DNA of 64,000 nt from Mycoplasmatota bacterium (GCA_024650045.1 JANKMU010000003.1:50738-114737), one strand, 5' to 3'; positions 20,265-31,499 are shown, numbered from the stretch's first letter. The notes: a model not told the origin generated them from the letters alone. Made by a program: numbers and translations.

Positions 20265-21980
20265 ATGAAGTATACGCATCATAATAATGAATTGAATAAA
20301 AATCATATTGGTATTGAAGTCCATTTGAAAGGTTGGGTTGCTAAGACAAGAAATCTTGGTGGTTTACTTTTTATTGATTTAAGAGACCGATTTGGGATGA
20401 CACAACTTGTTGTTAAACCCGAAAATAAAAATTATGAAACAGCACTTAAGATAAGAAATGAATTTGTTATTGAAGCAAAAGGTATCGTTATTGAACGTGA
20501 AAATAAAAATTTAAATATGCCAACAGGGGAGATTGAAGTTGATGTTTTTGATATAGTCATCTTAAGTTCTTCTGAAAATCCACCACTGATTATAGCTAAT
20601 GATACAGATGCTTTAGAAGAAACCAGACTAAAATATAGATATCTAGATTTAAGAAGACCCGTTATGCAGAATTTCTTAATTAAGAGACATGAAATTGTTC
20701 AAGCAATACGTCAAACGCTTGTTGATGAAGGTTTTTATGAACTAGAAACACCTATTTTAGGTAAATCTACACCTGAAGGAGCAAGAGACTATTTGGTGCC
20801 ATCAAGGTTATATCCTGGCAACTTTTATGCATTACCACAGTCACCACAAATCTATAAACAATTATTTATGATTGCTGGTTTTGAGAAATACTTCCAAGTT
20901 GCAAGATGCTTTAGAGATGAAGACCTTAGATCTGATCGTCAACCAGAGTTTACTCAAATCGATATCGAGTCATCTTTTGTTGATGAAGAAGATGTAAGAA
21001 GTATTATTGAAAAAATCATGGTAAATACATTTAAAAAAGTCTTAAACGTAGAAGTGAAAACACCATTTCAAATCATGTCTTATCATCAAGCAATGGAATT
21101 ATATGGAACAGATAAACCAGATTTACGTTATGAAATGTTGTTAAAAGATTATACAGACTTTTTTCAATCAATAGATGTTCCATTATTCAACGATGAACCT
21201 CTAATTAAAGGTTTAGTATTAGAACATGGTGAAAATATATCAAGAAAAAAAGTTGATCAATTAACTGAACATGTTAAGAAAAATCATGGGAAGGCTTTAG
21301 CTTTTATTAAATATAGCAAAGGTACATATACTGGGAGTATCATTAAATACTTAAATGAAGAGCAACTGCAATCTTTAAATCTTTCTGAAGATCAAGTACT
21401 ATTCTTAGTTCCTGGTCATTTTGATGATGTTACATCAGGATTAGGGGCTTTGCGTATAGAATTAGCGAATCAATTGAATATGATTCCTAAAGATATCTAT
21501 AAATTTGTATGGATTAATGAGTGGCCATTATTAGAATACGATCAAGAAGAACAAAGATTTTATGCTAAACACCATCCATTTACAGCACCAGTTGATGCTA
21601 GAGTCTTAAAAGAAAATCCACATCAAGCCATGGCTAAAGCTTATGACATCGTTTTGAATGGTTATGAAATCGGTGGCGGATCGATTAGAATTCATAATCA
21701 AGATGTACAAAAATTAATGTTTGATACACTTGGATTAACAAAAGAAGATGTAGAACATCGATTTGGATTTTTCGTTGATGCATTAAAATATGGAACACCA
21801 CCACATGGTGGATTAGCATTAGGATTGGATCGAATAGTAATGCTAATGACTCATACAAGTAACATTAAAGATGTTATTGCATTTCCAAAAACACAAAGTG
21901 CAAAAGATATGATGATGCAATCACCATCTGATGTTGATCAAAAACAATTAGATGAACTTGAATTAAAGGTAGGTAAATAA
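20265..21980 (+). CDS. aspS: Aspartyl-tRNA synthetase
   Basis: GWVAKTRNLGGLLFIDLRDRFG; RCFRDEDLRSDRQPEFTQIDIE. Confidence 0.97.
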   Translation: MKYTHHNNELNKNHIGIEVHLKGWVAKTRNLGGLLFIDLRDRFGMTQLVVKPENKNYETALKIRNEFVIEAKGIVIERENKNLNMPTGEIEVDVFDIVILSSSENPPLIIANDTDALEETRLKYRYLDLRRPVMQNFLIKRHEIVQAIRQTLVDEGFYELETPILGKSTPEGARDYLVPSRLYPGNFYALPQSPQIYKQLFMIAGFEKYFQVARCFRDEDLRSDRQPEFTQIDIESSFVDEEDVRSIIEKIMVNTFKKVLNVEVKTPFQIMSYHQAMELYGTDKPDLRYEMLLKDYTDFFQSIDVPLFNDEPLIKGLVLEHGENISRKKVDQLTEHVKKNHGKALAFIKYSKGTYTGSIIKYLNEEQLQSLNLSEDQVLFLVPGHFDDVTSGLGALRIELANQLNMIPKDIYKFVWINEWPLLEYDQEEQRFYAKHHPFTAPVDARVLKENPHQAMAKAYDIVLNGYEIGGGSIRIHNQDVQKLMFDTLGLTKEDVEHRFGFFVDALKYGTPPHGGLALGLDRIVMLMTHTSNIKDVIAFPKTQSAKDMMMQSPSDVDQKQLDELELKVGK

Positions 21981-21981
21981 T

Positions 21982-22479
21982 ATGAAGAGTATCGTTTTAG
22001 GTGGAGGATGTTTCTGGGGTGTAGAAGCTTATTTTAAGCAACTTAAAGGCGTCATTGAGACATCTGTAGGTTATGTTGATGGGAATAAAAGAAACCCCAC
22101 ATACCAAGAAGTGTGTGGAGGTGTTGCTACACATACAGAAGCATGCCAAATTTTTTATGATGAAAATGTTATCAAATTAGAAAATGTTTTAGAACAATTT
22201 TTTAGAATAATTGATCCATTTGCAAAAAATCGTCAAGGGCATGATATTGGAAGACAATATCGTTCTGGTATTTATTTTGACCATGAAGAAGATCAAGAAA
22301 AAATCATTGAATATATTAAAAATCATTTTGGAAAAGATTATGATCGTGTTCAAACAGAAGTTAAGAAAAACATAGATTATGATTTAGCTGAAAGATATCA
22401 CCAGGATTATTTAAAGAAGAATCCAGGCGGTTATTGTCACGTTGACTTGAACCTCGCAAAAAAGGAGGAAATCAAGTAA
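21982..22479 (+). CDS. msrA: Peptide methionine sulfoxide reductase MsrA
   Basis: GGGCFWGVEAYF; VGYVDG; GRQYRSGIYF. Confidence 0.96.
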   Translation: MKSIVLGGGCFWGVEAYFKQLKGVIETSVGYVDGNKRNPTYQEVCGGVATHTEACQIFYDENVIKLENVLEQFFRIIDPFAKNRQGHDIGRQYRSGIYFDHEEDQEKIIEYIKNHFGKDYDRVQTEVKKNIDYDLAERYHQDYLKKNPGGYCHVDLNLAKKEEIK

Positions 22480-22952
22480 TGCGTAAAGACTATATTACAT
22501 GGGATCAATATTTTATGGGTGTTGCTAAGCTATCAGCAATGCGCAGTAAAGATCCTGGAACACAAGTTGGAGCTTGTATTGTGAATGCAGGAAAACGTAT
22601 TGTAGGTATTGGATACAATGGTTTACCACAAGGGTGTAAAGATGAAGATTTCCCTTGGGAAAATGAAGGTGAATATCTTCAAACAAAATATCCTTTTGTT
22701 GTTCATGCTGAAGCGAATGCTATTTTAAATGCAACAACCAACTTAAAAGGATCAACCATTTATGTAAGTTTGTTTCCATGTAATGAATGTACTAAATTAA
22801 TTATTCAAAGTGGTATTACTGAAATTATTTATGAATCAAATAAATATCAAAATTCAAAGGAACATGAAGCTGCAGTAAGAATGCTAAAAGCTTCTAATGT
22901 CAACTTTAGACAGATTCAGGTTGGAGAGTTGAGATATGATAAAATTACTTAA
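22479..22952 (+). CDS. dCMP deaminase (ComEB-like)
   Basis: VHAEANAILNA and SLFPCNECTKLIIQSGI zinc motifs. Confidence 0.92.
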   Translation: MRKDYITWDQYFMGVAKLSAMRSKDPGTQVGACIVNAGKRIVGIGYNGLPQGCKDEDFPWENEGEYLQTKYPFVVHAEANAILNATTNLKGSTIYVSLFPCNECTKLIIQSGITEIIYESNKYQNSKEHEAAVRMLKASNVNFRQIQVGELRYDKIT

Positions 22953-23931
22953 GCAATATAAAAAACTACTTATTATGTTAAGTTTTCCATATGTTTATTT
23001 ATTAATGGTGCTTGTTGTACCTACTCAGATGGCTGTTACTGCACCAGGAGGCTTAACACGGGTTGTTGACTCTATTCAATTAGAAAACGTTGATTTTGTC
23101 GATAATTTTAATACAGTATACGTATATTCATATAACCCTATTACACCATTTCAATCATTTGTATTATCTAACGACAAAACAATGAGTATCTATGAAATGA
23201 CAGACAGACAAAAAGACACATCATGGAAAGATGATTATACAGCTGGACAAATCCAAAAGTTAGTTTCATTAAAAACATCAATTATTAAAGCATATGAGCT
23301 TGCTCATGAACAAGATAATCGTATTGATATTGATTATTATTATGCTGGGTTATATTTGACATATAGACCAAGCCGTTTAATAGATCTGCGAGTTGGAGAT
23401 AAGATTGTTGCGATTAATGGAATTAATTACGTAGGGCAGAATCATGAAGATTTTCTTGCATTAGCATATCAAGACGAAGTTACATTTACAATATTGAGAA
23501 CAGAAGAAGATTTAGGTGTCTATCATACAGTAACTTATCAATATGATGATAACGATGCTCGGATGATTTTCTATCCCAATTATGAGATAGCAAGTGCGTC
23601 TCCAAGCTTTACTTTACCAGGATTAGGTAGCTTAATTGGTGGTCCTAGTGGAGGGATGATTCAGACACTTAGTATTTATGCAAGTTTACTAAAACTAAAC
23701 ATTGGTGATTTAAAAATAGCTGGAACTGGTACGATTGAGATGTCTGGAAAGATTGGTAGAGTCGGTGGTGTTCCTCAAAAAATGTATACTGGATTATATC
23801 AAAAAGTTGATGTATTTATCGTTCCAGAAGCACATATTGATGATATTCCTGGCGTTATATTCCCATATGAGTTGGTTATAGTAGATACGATTGAAGAGGC
23901 GGTGAATTGGCTCAATGAACGCAATGATTGA
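22936..23931 (+). CDS. PDZ/Lon-type serine protease (SepM/YlbL-like)
   Basis: GGPSGGMIQTL and GKIGRVGGVPQKMYTGL Ser/Lys motifs; N-terminal TM. Confidence 0.88.
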   Translation: MIKLLKQYKKLLIMLSFPYVYLLMVLVVPTQMAVTAPGGLTRVVDSIQLENVDFVDNFNTVYVYSYNPITPFQSFVLSNDKTMSIYEMTDRQKDTSWKDDYTAGQIQKLVSLKTSIIKAYELAHEQDNRIDIDYYYAGLYLTYRPSRLIDLRVGDKIVAINGINYVGQNHEDFLALAYQDEVTFTILRTEEDLGVYHTVTYQYDDNDARMIFYPNYEIASASPSFTLPGLGSLIGGPSGGMIQTLSIYASLLKLNIGDLKIAGTGTIEMSGKIGRVGGVPQKMYTGLYQKVDVFIVPEAHIDDIPGVIFPYELVIVDTIEEAVNWLNERND

Positions 23932-24301
23932 TAAAGTATTTTCATTTTTTAGAAGATATAAAAAGCTATTAAAATTAATTGATAGAGAAACGACCATGAA
24001 AACCGTGTTAAAATCAGTTGCAGGTGCATTAATTTTATCACTTATTTGTATTGCAATTCCAGTTTTGGTAGTTGTTAATATGTTTATATATACTAAACTT
24101 ACATTTATTTTATCTGTTTTTTTAGTTATTATTGTTATGGGATGGAGTTTTTTATATTATTTCTTTTATTATAGGTTGCTAAAGAGTTATCATGAAAAAA
24201 TTAATAATATCAATACTTTATTACCACAACTAACAGAAAGTATTTTGGTTTCTATATTTTTCTTAGTTGTTGGTATTGTTGTATTAGCTGTTATATTTTA
24301 G
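23915..24301 (+). CDS. Hypothetical small membrane protein
   Basis: ORF with three hydrophobic segments between SepM-like and lspA genes. Confidence 0.6.
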   Translation: MNAMIDKVFSFFRRYKKLLKLIDRETTMKTVLKSVAGALILSLICIAIPVLVVVNMFIYTKLTFILSVFLVIIVMGWSFLYYFFYYRLLKSYHEKINNINTLLPQLTESILVSIFFLVVGIVVLAVIF

Positions 24302-24310
24302 GAGAGAGAT

Positions 24311-24820
24311 ATGCTTATTGGATTAGTTATCATCATATTTTGCATCATTATAGACCAAACAACTAAATACGCTGCACAAGCTGCATTTGCTGGATCATCT
24401 GGGCAAACATTTATTCCTTATATCTTAGAATTTGGATATGTAGAAAATGATGGAGCATCTTTAAATATCCTTGCTGGTGAGCAATTTACATTTATGGTTA
24501 TCACAGTATTTGCTTTAGGTATTTTTGGATATTTATTCTTAGAATCTGACTATAAACATAAGAAGGTTTATAGTATTGCTATTGCACTGTTTATAGGCGG
24601 AACCTTTGGTAATGCGATTGATCGTGCGATGCATACTTATGTTATTGATTTTATGAAATACCCATTTTTAGAAATGATTTTAGGAAGATATGGTAGTTTT
24701 CATAATAATTTTGCTGATTTATTTTTGAGCGCAGCAATTGTCTTATTTGCTATAGATCTATTTATATTAGAACCTAAAAGATTGAAAAAGGAGAAAATTG
24801 ATGTCCAAGAGAGTCATTAA
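24311..24820 (+). CDS. lspA: Signal peptidase II
   Basis: VENDGASLNILAGEQ, GNAIDRAMHTYVIDFMKYP, NNFADLFL. Confidence 0.94.
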   Translation: MLIGLVIIIFCIIIDQTTKYAAQAAFAGSSGQTFIPYILEFGYVENDGASLNILAGEQFTFMVITVFALGIFGYLFLESDYKHKKVYSIAIALFIGGTFGNAIDRAMHTYVIDFMKYPFLEMILGRYGSFHNNFADLFLSAAIVLFAIDLFILEPKRLKKEKIDVQESH

Positions 24821-25718
24821 AGTAAAACTAGAGTCTCAGGGTCTTCGTTTGGACCTTTTTTTACTTGAAAACTATTATACAAATCAGAGTAGAAGCTATG
24901 TTCAACATGCCATTAAAGATGGTTTTGTTACTGTAAACGAACAAAAAGTTAAGACTGGTTATACTTTAAAAGCCGATGACCTCATTCAAATTGAAGAAAT
25001 TGAAGAGAAAAAACTTGATCTAGAAGGTGTAGACTTAAACTTAGATATTATCTATGAAGATGATGATCTTTTAGTGATCAACAAGCCTCAGGGCATGGTT
25101 GTTCACCCTGCATCTTCATATCATGAACCGACTTTGGTGCATGGTTTAATTCATCAAGTAGATGAACTGAGTTCAATCAATGGCATTATAAGACCAGGTA
25201 TCGTACACCGCATTGATAAAGATACTTCAGGTTTATTGGTTGTTGCAAAAAATGACACTGCACATCAAACATTAAGTGCAGATTTAGCACTTCATGAAAT
25301 TGAAAGAGAATATATTGCACTTGTTTATGGTACTCTATCTGAAAATGAAGGTACTATTAATGCACCAATACAAAGGCATCCTAAAAATAGATTAAAAATG
25401 GCTGTTATTTCAGGTGGTAAAAAAGCAATCACTCATTTTAAAGTTTTAGAAAGATATGATAAATATACATTACTATCTTGTAAACTTGAAACAGGAAGAA
25501 CGCATCAAATAAGAGTGCATATGGCTTATATTAACCATCCAGTTGTTGGTGATCCTATTTATGGACCAAAAGATGTTGTTGGTTCAACAGGACAGTTTTT
25601 ACACGCTCAAAAACTTTCTTTCATTCATCCGACAAAAAAAGAGCAAATGACTTTTACAGCCGAATTGCCCCAAGTGTTTACAGATTTTTTAACTGAACTT
25701 AAGAAAGATTCTGTTTAG
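24801..25718 (+). CDS. rluD: RluD-family pseudouridine synthase
   Basis: GIVHRIDKDTSGLLVVAKND catalytic motif; S4 domain. Confidence 0.94.
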   Translation: MSKRVIKVKLESQGLRLDLFLLENYYTNQSRSYVQHAIKDGFVTVNEQKVKTGYTLKADDLIQIEEIEEKKLDLEGVDLNLDIIYEDDDLLVINKPQGMVVHPASSYHEPTLVHGLIHQVDELSSINGIIRPGIVHRIDKDTSGLLVVAKNDTAHQTLSADLALHEIEREYIALVYGTLSENEGTINAPIQRHPKNRLKMAVISGGKKAITHFKVLERYDKYTLLSCKLETGRTHQIRVHMAYINHPVVGDPIYGPKDVVGSTGQFLHAQKLSFIHPTKKEQMTFTAELPQVFTDFLTELKKDSV

Positions 25719-26556
25719 TAACATTTTTAAAATTCATTTTTGCAATTAATCCTAAAGTTTGCAAACCCTTTTTATCATGAAGTTCATTAATTTGTTCATC
25801 TACTTCTTTACTTGCACCTTTTAGTAAGGTAACTCCAACTTTTTCGCTATACTCATTCATTTTCACTAAAAAAGCATATCTTGCTACGATTGAAGCTGCA
25901 GCAACACTTAAGTGAATTTGCTCTGCCCTAACATGAAAATCAATATCTCTATAAATTAGGGTTTCATCTTTAATATAATTAAAGTATAATTGAGGTGTGC
26001 AGAATTGGTCGACAATGACAGGGACGGTTTCTTTTAACTTAGAAGAAGTCTTGACAATTGCCTGATTATGAAGCAACGCTTTTATTTTATTCAAGTTATA
26101 CCCTTTTGCGACTAATGAGTTATATTTCTTAGGCGTTAAGATGAGTAAAGAGTGAATTAAACGTTTTGCAATCTTTGGTGCAACTGCAATAATAGCCTTA
26201 TCATTCATGTTTTTAGAGTCTCTAACATTGAGACTTTCTAAATATGATATGTCGCTTTCATTTGCGTATGCTGCACAAACCACGATTGGGCCAAATACAT
26301 CACCTGTACCGACTTCATCAGATCCGATGGCTGCATAATCTTCACGATTAAGATGCGTTTTAATAGATACCAATTCATGAGTGACTTCTTTACCTTGCAT
26401 TAAAACTTTTCCAGTCTTATATGCGAGAATATCGATGCCATTATGAACAGCATGAAAAAGCAAATAGGGATTATCATCCTCTATTTGATGATATTGATAT
26501 ACACGATTGAGTTTTTCTAGTTCGTTATCTGTAACGGATATAGTATAATGTTTCAT
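25699..26556 (-). CDS. rnhC: Ribonuclease HIII
   Basis: AAIGSDEVGTGDVFGPIVVCAAY. Confidence 0.94.
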   Translation of the reverse strand: MKHYTISVTDNELEKLNRVYQYHQIEDDNPYLLFHAVHNGIDILAYKTGKVLMQGKEVTHELVSIKTHLNREDYAAIGSDEVGTGDVFGPIVVCAAYANESDISYLESLNVRDSKNMNDKAIIAVAPKIAKRLIHSLLILTPKKYNSLVAKGYNLNKIKALLHNQAIVKTSSKLKETVPVIVDQFCTPQLYFNYIKDETLIYRDIDFHVRAEQIHLSVAAASIVARYAFLVKMNEYSEKVGVTLLKGASKEVDEQINELHDKKGLQTLGLIAKMNFKNVTKQNLS

Positions 26557-26613
26557 TTCAAATCTCCTATCAAAGTATATTATACCATAAAAAACGAAAA
26601 AAAGGTGTTACTT

Positions 26614-28935
26614 ATGCGATTTATGACAAAAACATTGGAATTACCCCAAATTTTAGATATGATTTCTAAGTATGCAAAATCTGATACGATAAGAAATGAA
26701 ATTCTGAATATAGAACCTATGACAGATATGCCCATGATTAATAAGCAGCTTGACGAAGTCATGGATATGGCTACGCTTATACAAAGAGCGGGTCTTTTAC
26801 CATTAATTGAGGATTATGATGTTCACGAATTGCTTAAATATGCTGGTATGGATCGAGTATTTTCAATACAAGAATTACTATATATTAGATTATTTCTCGT
26901 GATGGAAAGTAATATATTAAAATACTATAAAGAAATCCAAATAAATAAGATTTCTACTTTATCATTATCAGAGTATTTTGCATCATTACATACACATGAG
27001 CGTTTACTTGCATACATTCAATCTAAAATTGATGAGGATGGCCAGATTTTAGATGATGCAACACCAGAGTTGTTAAAGATAAGAAGAGATTTGTCAAGAT
27101 TCGATAAAAATCTTCAGGATAAATTACAAAAACTTTTAACCACCTATAGTACATATTTAAATGAAATGGTTATTGTAATTCGAAATGATCGTTACTGTAT
27201 CCCAGTTAAGGATACATTTAAGAACAAAATTAAAGGTGTTATCCATGATGTTTCATCAAGTAAGCAAACAGTTTATATAGAACCTGAAGCAACTAGACAA
27301 ATCACTGCAGAAATCGAACAATTAAAAATCCAAGAAGCAAAAGAAATTCAAAAAATCATTGCTTTAATAAGTGAAGAAATACATCAAGCTCATGCATCAT
27401 TAAAGGATAATCTAGACTTGTTTTTAACTTTTGATTTTATATCTGCAAAGGCACAATATGCAATATTATTAAATGCAGTTAAGCCTAAAGTTAATAATGA
27501 AGGAACAATCTCATTAATTCAAGCTAAACACCCACTTTTAGAACAAAAAACAGCTGTTCCTATTCAAATGGAATTAAATAAAGATTTTAAAACGCTTTTA
27601 ATTACAGGACCAAATACTGGTGGGAAGACAGTAGCTTTAAAAACAGTTGGTTTATTAACACTAATGACTCAAGCAGGTATCTTAATTCCAGCAAACGAAG
27701 CCTCAAATATTTCAGTATTTGATCAAGTGTTTGCAGATATTGGAGATGAGCAATCCATCTTACAATCATTATCAACATTTTCATCACACTTAAATAAGAT
27801 TATAGATATGATCAATCATATTAAAGATAATACATTAGTTCTTTTAGATGAACTCGGTAGTGGTACTGACCCTAATGAAGGTGTTTCATTAGCGATGGCT
27901 ATTTTAAATTATTTTAAATCTTTCGATGTAAGAATGATGGTAACGACCCATTATTCTGAATTAAAGAGTTATGCATATGAACAAAGTCATATGAAAACTG
28001 CATCAGTTGCTTTTGATAAAAAGACTTTAAAGCCCTTATATTACCTTCAAATGGGAACAACAGGTTCATCTCATGCTTTCTTAATCGCAAGAAGGCTTGG
28101 ACTCAAAGAAGAAGTTGTGCATGATGCTGAAACGGTTTATCAAGGTAGACAAACGGATTTAGCAAAAGTAATGGAAAAGCTAAACGATGAAATGTTATAC
28201 ATTGAAAAACAAAAAGAAAACCTTGCATCTGAAATTAATGAACTCAAAACAGCTAAACAAGAATATCAGCTTTCGCGAGAAAAATTAATGAAGGATCAAG
28301 AAAGAATTATTGAAACCATTAAAGTTAAAGAACAGAAAAAATGGGACGATTTAAAAGATGAAGCACGAGAAATTATCAGAGAGCTTCAAAGCAAACAAGA
28401 ACTCTCTAAACCTGAAGTTGCTACTTTAAAATATCAGTTAAATCAAGGGTTAGATAATGATCAATCGCATCGATTTATCGATGAATTGAAAATTGGTGAC
28501 GAAGTTTATATCATTCCTTATCAACAATATGGTAAAATAGAATCAATTAAAAATGATGAGTATCGTGTCATCTTTGGAAAGTTTGATCTAAAGTTTGAAG
28601 CATCAGATTTGAGAAAAGAGCAACCTAAGGTAGATCCTAAAAAAAGAGTACAACAAGTTAAAACAACACAAGGAGAAACACCGGAAAGAAATGCGAAACT
28701 TGAACTTGACCTAAGAGGTTATAGATTCGAAGAAGTCAAAGATGCGATGGAACAAGCAATTGATCGTGCTCTACTTAGTGGCTTATCATCTTTAAGAGTT
28801 ATTCATGGCTTCGGTAGCGGGGCAGTTAGAAAAGCTGTATATGATTATATCAAGAGTTCTCCCTATGTAAAAACACATCGATTTGGTGGTGAAGGAGAAG
28901 GATTAAATGGGGTAACAATTATTACCCTAAAATAA
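26614..28935 (+). CDS. mutS2: Endonuclease MutS2
   Basis: ITGPNTGGKTVALKTVGL, LLDELGSGTDPNEG, C-terminal Smr domain (LDLRGYRFEEV, HGFGSGAVR); RBS aaggtg before ATG 26614. Confidence 0.95.
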   Translation: MRFMTKTLELPQILDMISKYAKSDTIRNEILNIEPMTDMPMINKQLDEVMDMATLIQRAGLLPLIEDYDVHELLKYAGMDRVFSIQELLYIRLFLVMESNILKYYKEIQINKISTLSLSEYFASLHTHERLLAYIQSKIDEDGQILDDATPELLKIRRDLSRFDKNLQDKLQKLLTTYSTYLNEMVIVIRNDRYCIPVKDTFKNKIKGVIHDVSSSKQTVYIEPEATRQITAEIEQLKIQEAKEIQKIIALISEEIHQAHASLKDNLDLFLTFDFISAKAQYAILLNAVKPKVNNEGTISLIQAKHPLLEQKTAVPIQMELNKDFKTLLITGPNTGGKTVALKTVGLLTLMTQAGILIPANEASNISVFDQVFADIGDEQSILQSLSTFSSHLNKIIDMINHIKDNTLVLLDELGSGTDPNEGVSLAMAILNYFKSFDVRMMVTTHYSELKSYAYEQSHMKTASVAFDKKTLKPLYYLQMGTTGSSHAFLIARRLGLKEEVVHDAETVYQGRQTDLAKVMEKLNDEMLYIEKQKENLASEINELKTAKQEYQLSREKLMKDQERIIETIKVKEQKKWDDLKDEAREIIRELQSKQELSKPEVATLKYQLNQGLDNDQSHRFIDELKIGDEVYIIPYQQYGKIESIKNDEYRVIFGKFDLKFEASDLRKEQPKVDPKKRVQQVKTTQGETPERNAKLELDLRGYRFEEVKDAMEQAIDRALLSGLSSLRVIHGFGSGAVRKAVYDYIKSSPYVKTHRFGGEGEGLNGVTIITLK

Positions 28936-29012
28936 TGCGAAAGGCTTGAATTAATCTCTTATATAGCATATAATGAGTAATATAAAATTGATAAAGAAAT
29001 GAGGAAAATTGA

Positions 29013-29321
29013 ATGATTGAATATCAAGGACAAGAGTATCAAGAAGTCATTGGACAACAAGGGTTAGTTGTTGTACAATATTATGCGACATGGTGTGGAC
29101 CATGTAAGATGCTTAAGCCAGTTTTAGATGCTTTAAGTACAGAAATGCAAGAAACTAAGTTTTACCGCTTAGACATCGATCTTTATAGAACACAAGCAAT
29201 CGAAGCTGGTATTCGTAGCGTTCCTACAGTAGTTTTATACAAAGATGGTGAAGAAGTAGATCGTCAGAGTGGATATCAACCAAAAGAAAGAATTTCTGCT
29301 TGGATGGATCAATACAAATAA
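29013..29321 (+). CDS. trxA: Thioredoxin
   Basis: YATWCGPCKMLKP. Confidence 0.95.
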   Translation: MIEYQGQEYQEVIGQQGLVVVQYYATWCGPCKMLKPVLDALSTEMQETKFYRLDIDLYRTQAIEAGIRSVPTVVLYKDGEEVDRQSGYQPKERISAWMDQYK

Positions 29322-29323
29322 TT

Positions 29324-29346
29324 AAAGCACTTTGGTGCTTTTTTTA
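29324..29346 (+). terminator. Intrinsic terminator
   Basis: aaagcactttggtgctttttttatt. Confidence 0.7.
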
Positions 29347-29382
29347 TTTCCATAAATTTAGTATAATAGATATGGTGATATC

Positions 29383-30231
29383 ATGGATGGATTCTTATTA
29401 ATTAATAAGCCTAAAGGATTGACATCACATGATGTCGTTTTCAAGATTAAGAAAAAGCTTCATGTTGATAAAATCGGTCATACTGGAACCTTAGATCCAT
29501 TTGCTTGTGGTCTTTTAATTTTATGCCTTGGAAAAGCAACAAAATTAGCTTATATGTTTCAAGATTCAGATAAAACATATGAGGGAACTATTGTTTTTGG
29601 TAAGCATTATGATACTTATGATACAACTGGACAAGTCATCGATGAAAAGCAAGTGGCAGTCAATCAAGATGAGCTTATTAAAGCCATGCAATCACTTAAA
29701 GGAACATACCAACAATTACCCCCAATGTATTCAGCAATCAAGGTAGATGGTCAAAAACTTTATCAACTTGCTAGAAAAGGTCTTGATGTTAAAAGGGATA
29801 CTAGAGAAGTTCAGATTTATGAATTCGATATGAAATCCGAGTTTAATGAGAACCAATTTGATTTTTACACTTCGGTATCTAAAGGAACATATATTCGGAG
29901 TCTAGCTGTTGATTTAGCAGAAAAGTTAAATACTTTTGCTGCTTTATCATCCTTAAATCGTTTATCTATAGGTAGTTATAATCTCAAAGATGCATTAACA
30001 ATAGAAGAAGTTAAACCAGAACACTTAATTTCTTTAAATGATTTTTTTAAGCCTTATCCAAAAATAGCTTTAAATGACTACATGATCAAACTAGTTAAAA
30101 ATGGTGTATATCTCGATGAAAGACAGACAACGATTAATACTCCATTTATTGTTACGGATGAGAAGAATCAGATGATTGCATTTTATGATGTTATTGGGTT
30201 AAACAAATATAAGCCAATACTTACTTTTTAG
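29383..30231 (+). CDS. truB: tRNA pseudouridine(55) synthase
   Basis: DGFLLINKPKGLTSHDVV; KIGHTGTLDPFACGLL. Confidence 0.96.
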   Translation: MDGFLLINKPKGLTSHDVVFKIKKKLHVDKIGHTGTLDPFACGLLILCLGKATKLAYMFQDSDKTYEGTIVFGKHYDTYDTTGQVIDEKQVAVNQDELIKAMQSLKGTYQQLPPMYSAIKVDGQKLYQLARKGLDVKRDTREVQIYEFDMKSEFNENQFDFYTSVSKGTYIRSLAVDLAEKLNTFAALSSLNRLSIGSYNLKDALTIEEVKPEHLISLNDFFKPYPKIALNDYMIKLVKNGVYLDERQTTINTPFIVTDEKNQMIAFYDVIGLNKYKPILTF

Positions 30232-30239
30232 GAGCTAAC

Positions 30240-31130
30240 ATGAAAATTATTTCTTCAACATATAATTTAATCCAAAATACAGAAGCATTAACCTTAACAT
30301 TAGGTAATTTTGATGGACTACATTTGGGACATCAACAGCTTATTGAGCGTGTTTTATCTTACAAAGATACTAAACATGCGGTTTTAACTTTTGATCCTCA
30401 TCCTTCATTAGTCTTAAGAAAACAACCTTTTAAAACACTTACTCAAAAAGATGATAAAATTGAGTTATTTGCTAGATACCCATTAGATTACGCATTTATT
30501 GTTGAATTTGATACAAAATTCTCAGAATTATCTACTAAAGATTTTATTGACTTCTTACGTGGTCTTAACGTGAAAAGATTAGTAATTGGTCGTGATGCAC
30601 GATTTGGATATCGTGGTGAGGGAACCATTCAAGATTTAAAAAGATATTTTATCGTAGATGTAGTTCCTGATTTGGTATATAACCATACAAGAGTTTCAAC
30701 AACATATATTAAAGATTTCTTATCGACTGGTGATTTAGGTTCAGCAAGAAAGTTATTAAATAGACATTATCATATTAAAGGTTATGTTGTTCATGGAAAT
30801 AAAGTTGGACATAAATTAGGCTTTCCAACAGCAAATATTGATTATGATCATTATTTCTTACCAATGAGTGGTGTTTACTATGTGAAGGTATTAATTGATG
30901 ATGTTTGGTATCATGCAATGGCGAATATTGGAAACAATCCGACATTAAATTTTACCTTTGAAAAAAGGTTAGAAATATATATCTTAGATTTCAATAAGAA
31001 CATCTATGGGAAAAACATAAATATCGTGTTTATGCACTACTTACGCAATGAATTGAAGTTTAAATCCCGAAATGAACTCATAGAACAGCTAAAAAAAGAT
31101 GAAACTTCAGTAAGGAAATTAACAATTTAA
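30240..31130 (+). CDS. ribF: Bifunctional riboflavin kinase/FAD synthetase
   Basis: LGNFDGLHLGHQQLI; GHKLGFPTANI. Confidence 0.96.
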   Translation: MKIISSTYNLIQNTEALTLTLGNFDGLHLGHQQLIERVLSYKDTKHAVLTFDPHPSLVLRKQPFKTLTQKDDKIELFARYPLDYAFIVEFDTKFSELSTKDFIDFLRGLNVKRLVIGRDARFGYRGEGTIQDLKRYFIVDVVPDLVYNHTRVSTTYIKDFLSTGDLGSARKLLNRHYHIKGYVVHGNKVGHKLGFPTANIDYDHYFLPMSGVYYVKVLIDDVWYHAMANIGNNPTLNFTFEKRLEIYILDFNKNIYGKNINIVFMHYLRNELKFKSRNELIEQLKKDETSVRKLTI

Positions 31131-31166
31131 AAAAATATGCTATAATAATTATAACGAGGTGGTATT

Positions 31167-31490
31167 ATGAAATTGATCATTGCAATTGTATCCAATGATG
31201 ATGCAAACAAAGTTCAAAAAGCATTAGTAAAAGACAGATTCTTTTCAACTCGCTTGTCAACAACAGGTGGTTTCTTGAGAGCTGGTAATGTGACATTCCT
31301 CATTGGTGTCAATGATGAAAAAGTTCCGCAAGCCTTGGAGATTATCGAAGCACACAGTAAAAAACGTACAAAACTCGTACCAAACACAATTGTAAACGAA
31401 TTTGGTTCATTCTCAGCTTTACCAATTGAGGTAGAAGTTGGAGGAGCAACTGTATTTGTGGTCAATGTTGACCAATTTGTAAAAATATAA
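31167..31490 (+). CDS. darA: Cyclic-di-AMP receptor (DarA/PstA family)
   Basis: MKLIIAIVSNDDANKVQKALVKDRFFSTRLSTTGGFLRAGNVTFLIG matches the family signature. Confidence 0.9.
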   Translation: MKLIIAIVSNDDANKVQKALVKDRFFSTRLSTTGGFLRAGNVTFLIGVNDEKVPQALEIIEAHSKKRTKLVPNTIVNEFGSFSALPIEVEVGGATVFVVNVDQFVKI

Positions 31491-31499
31491 TTAATATCG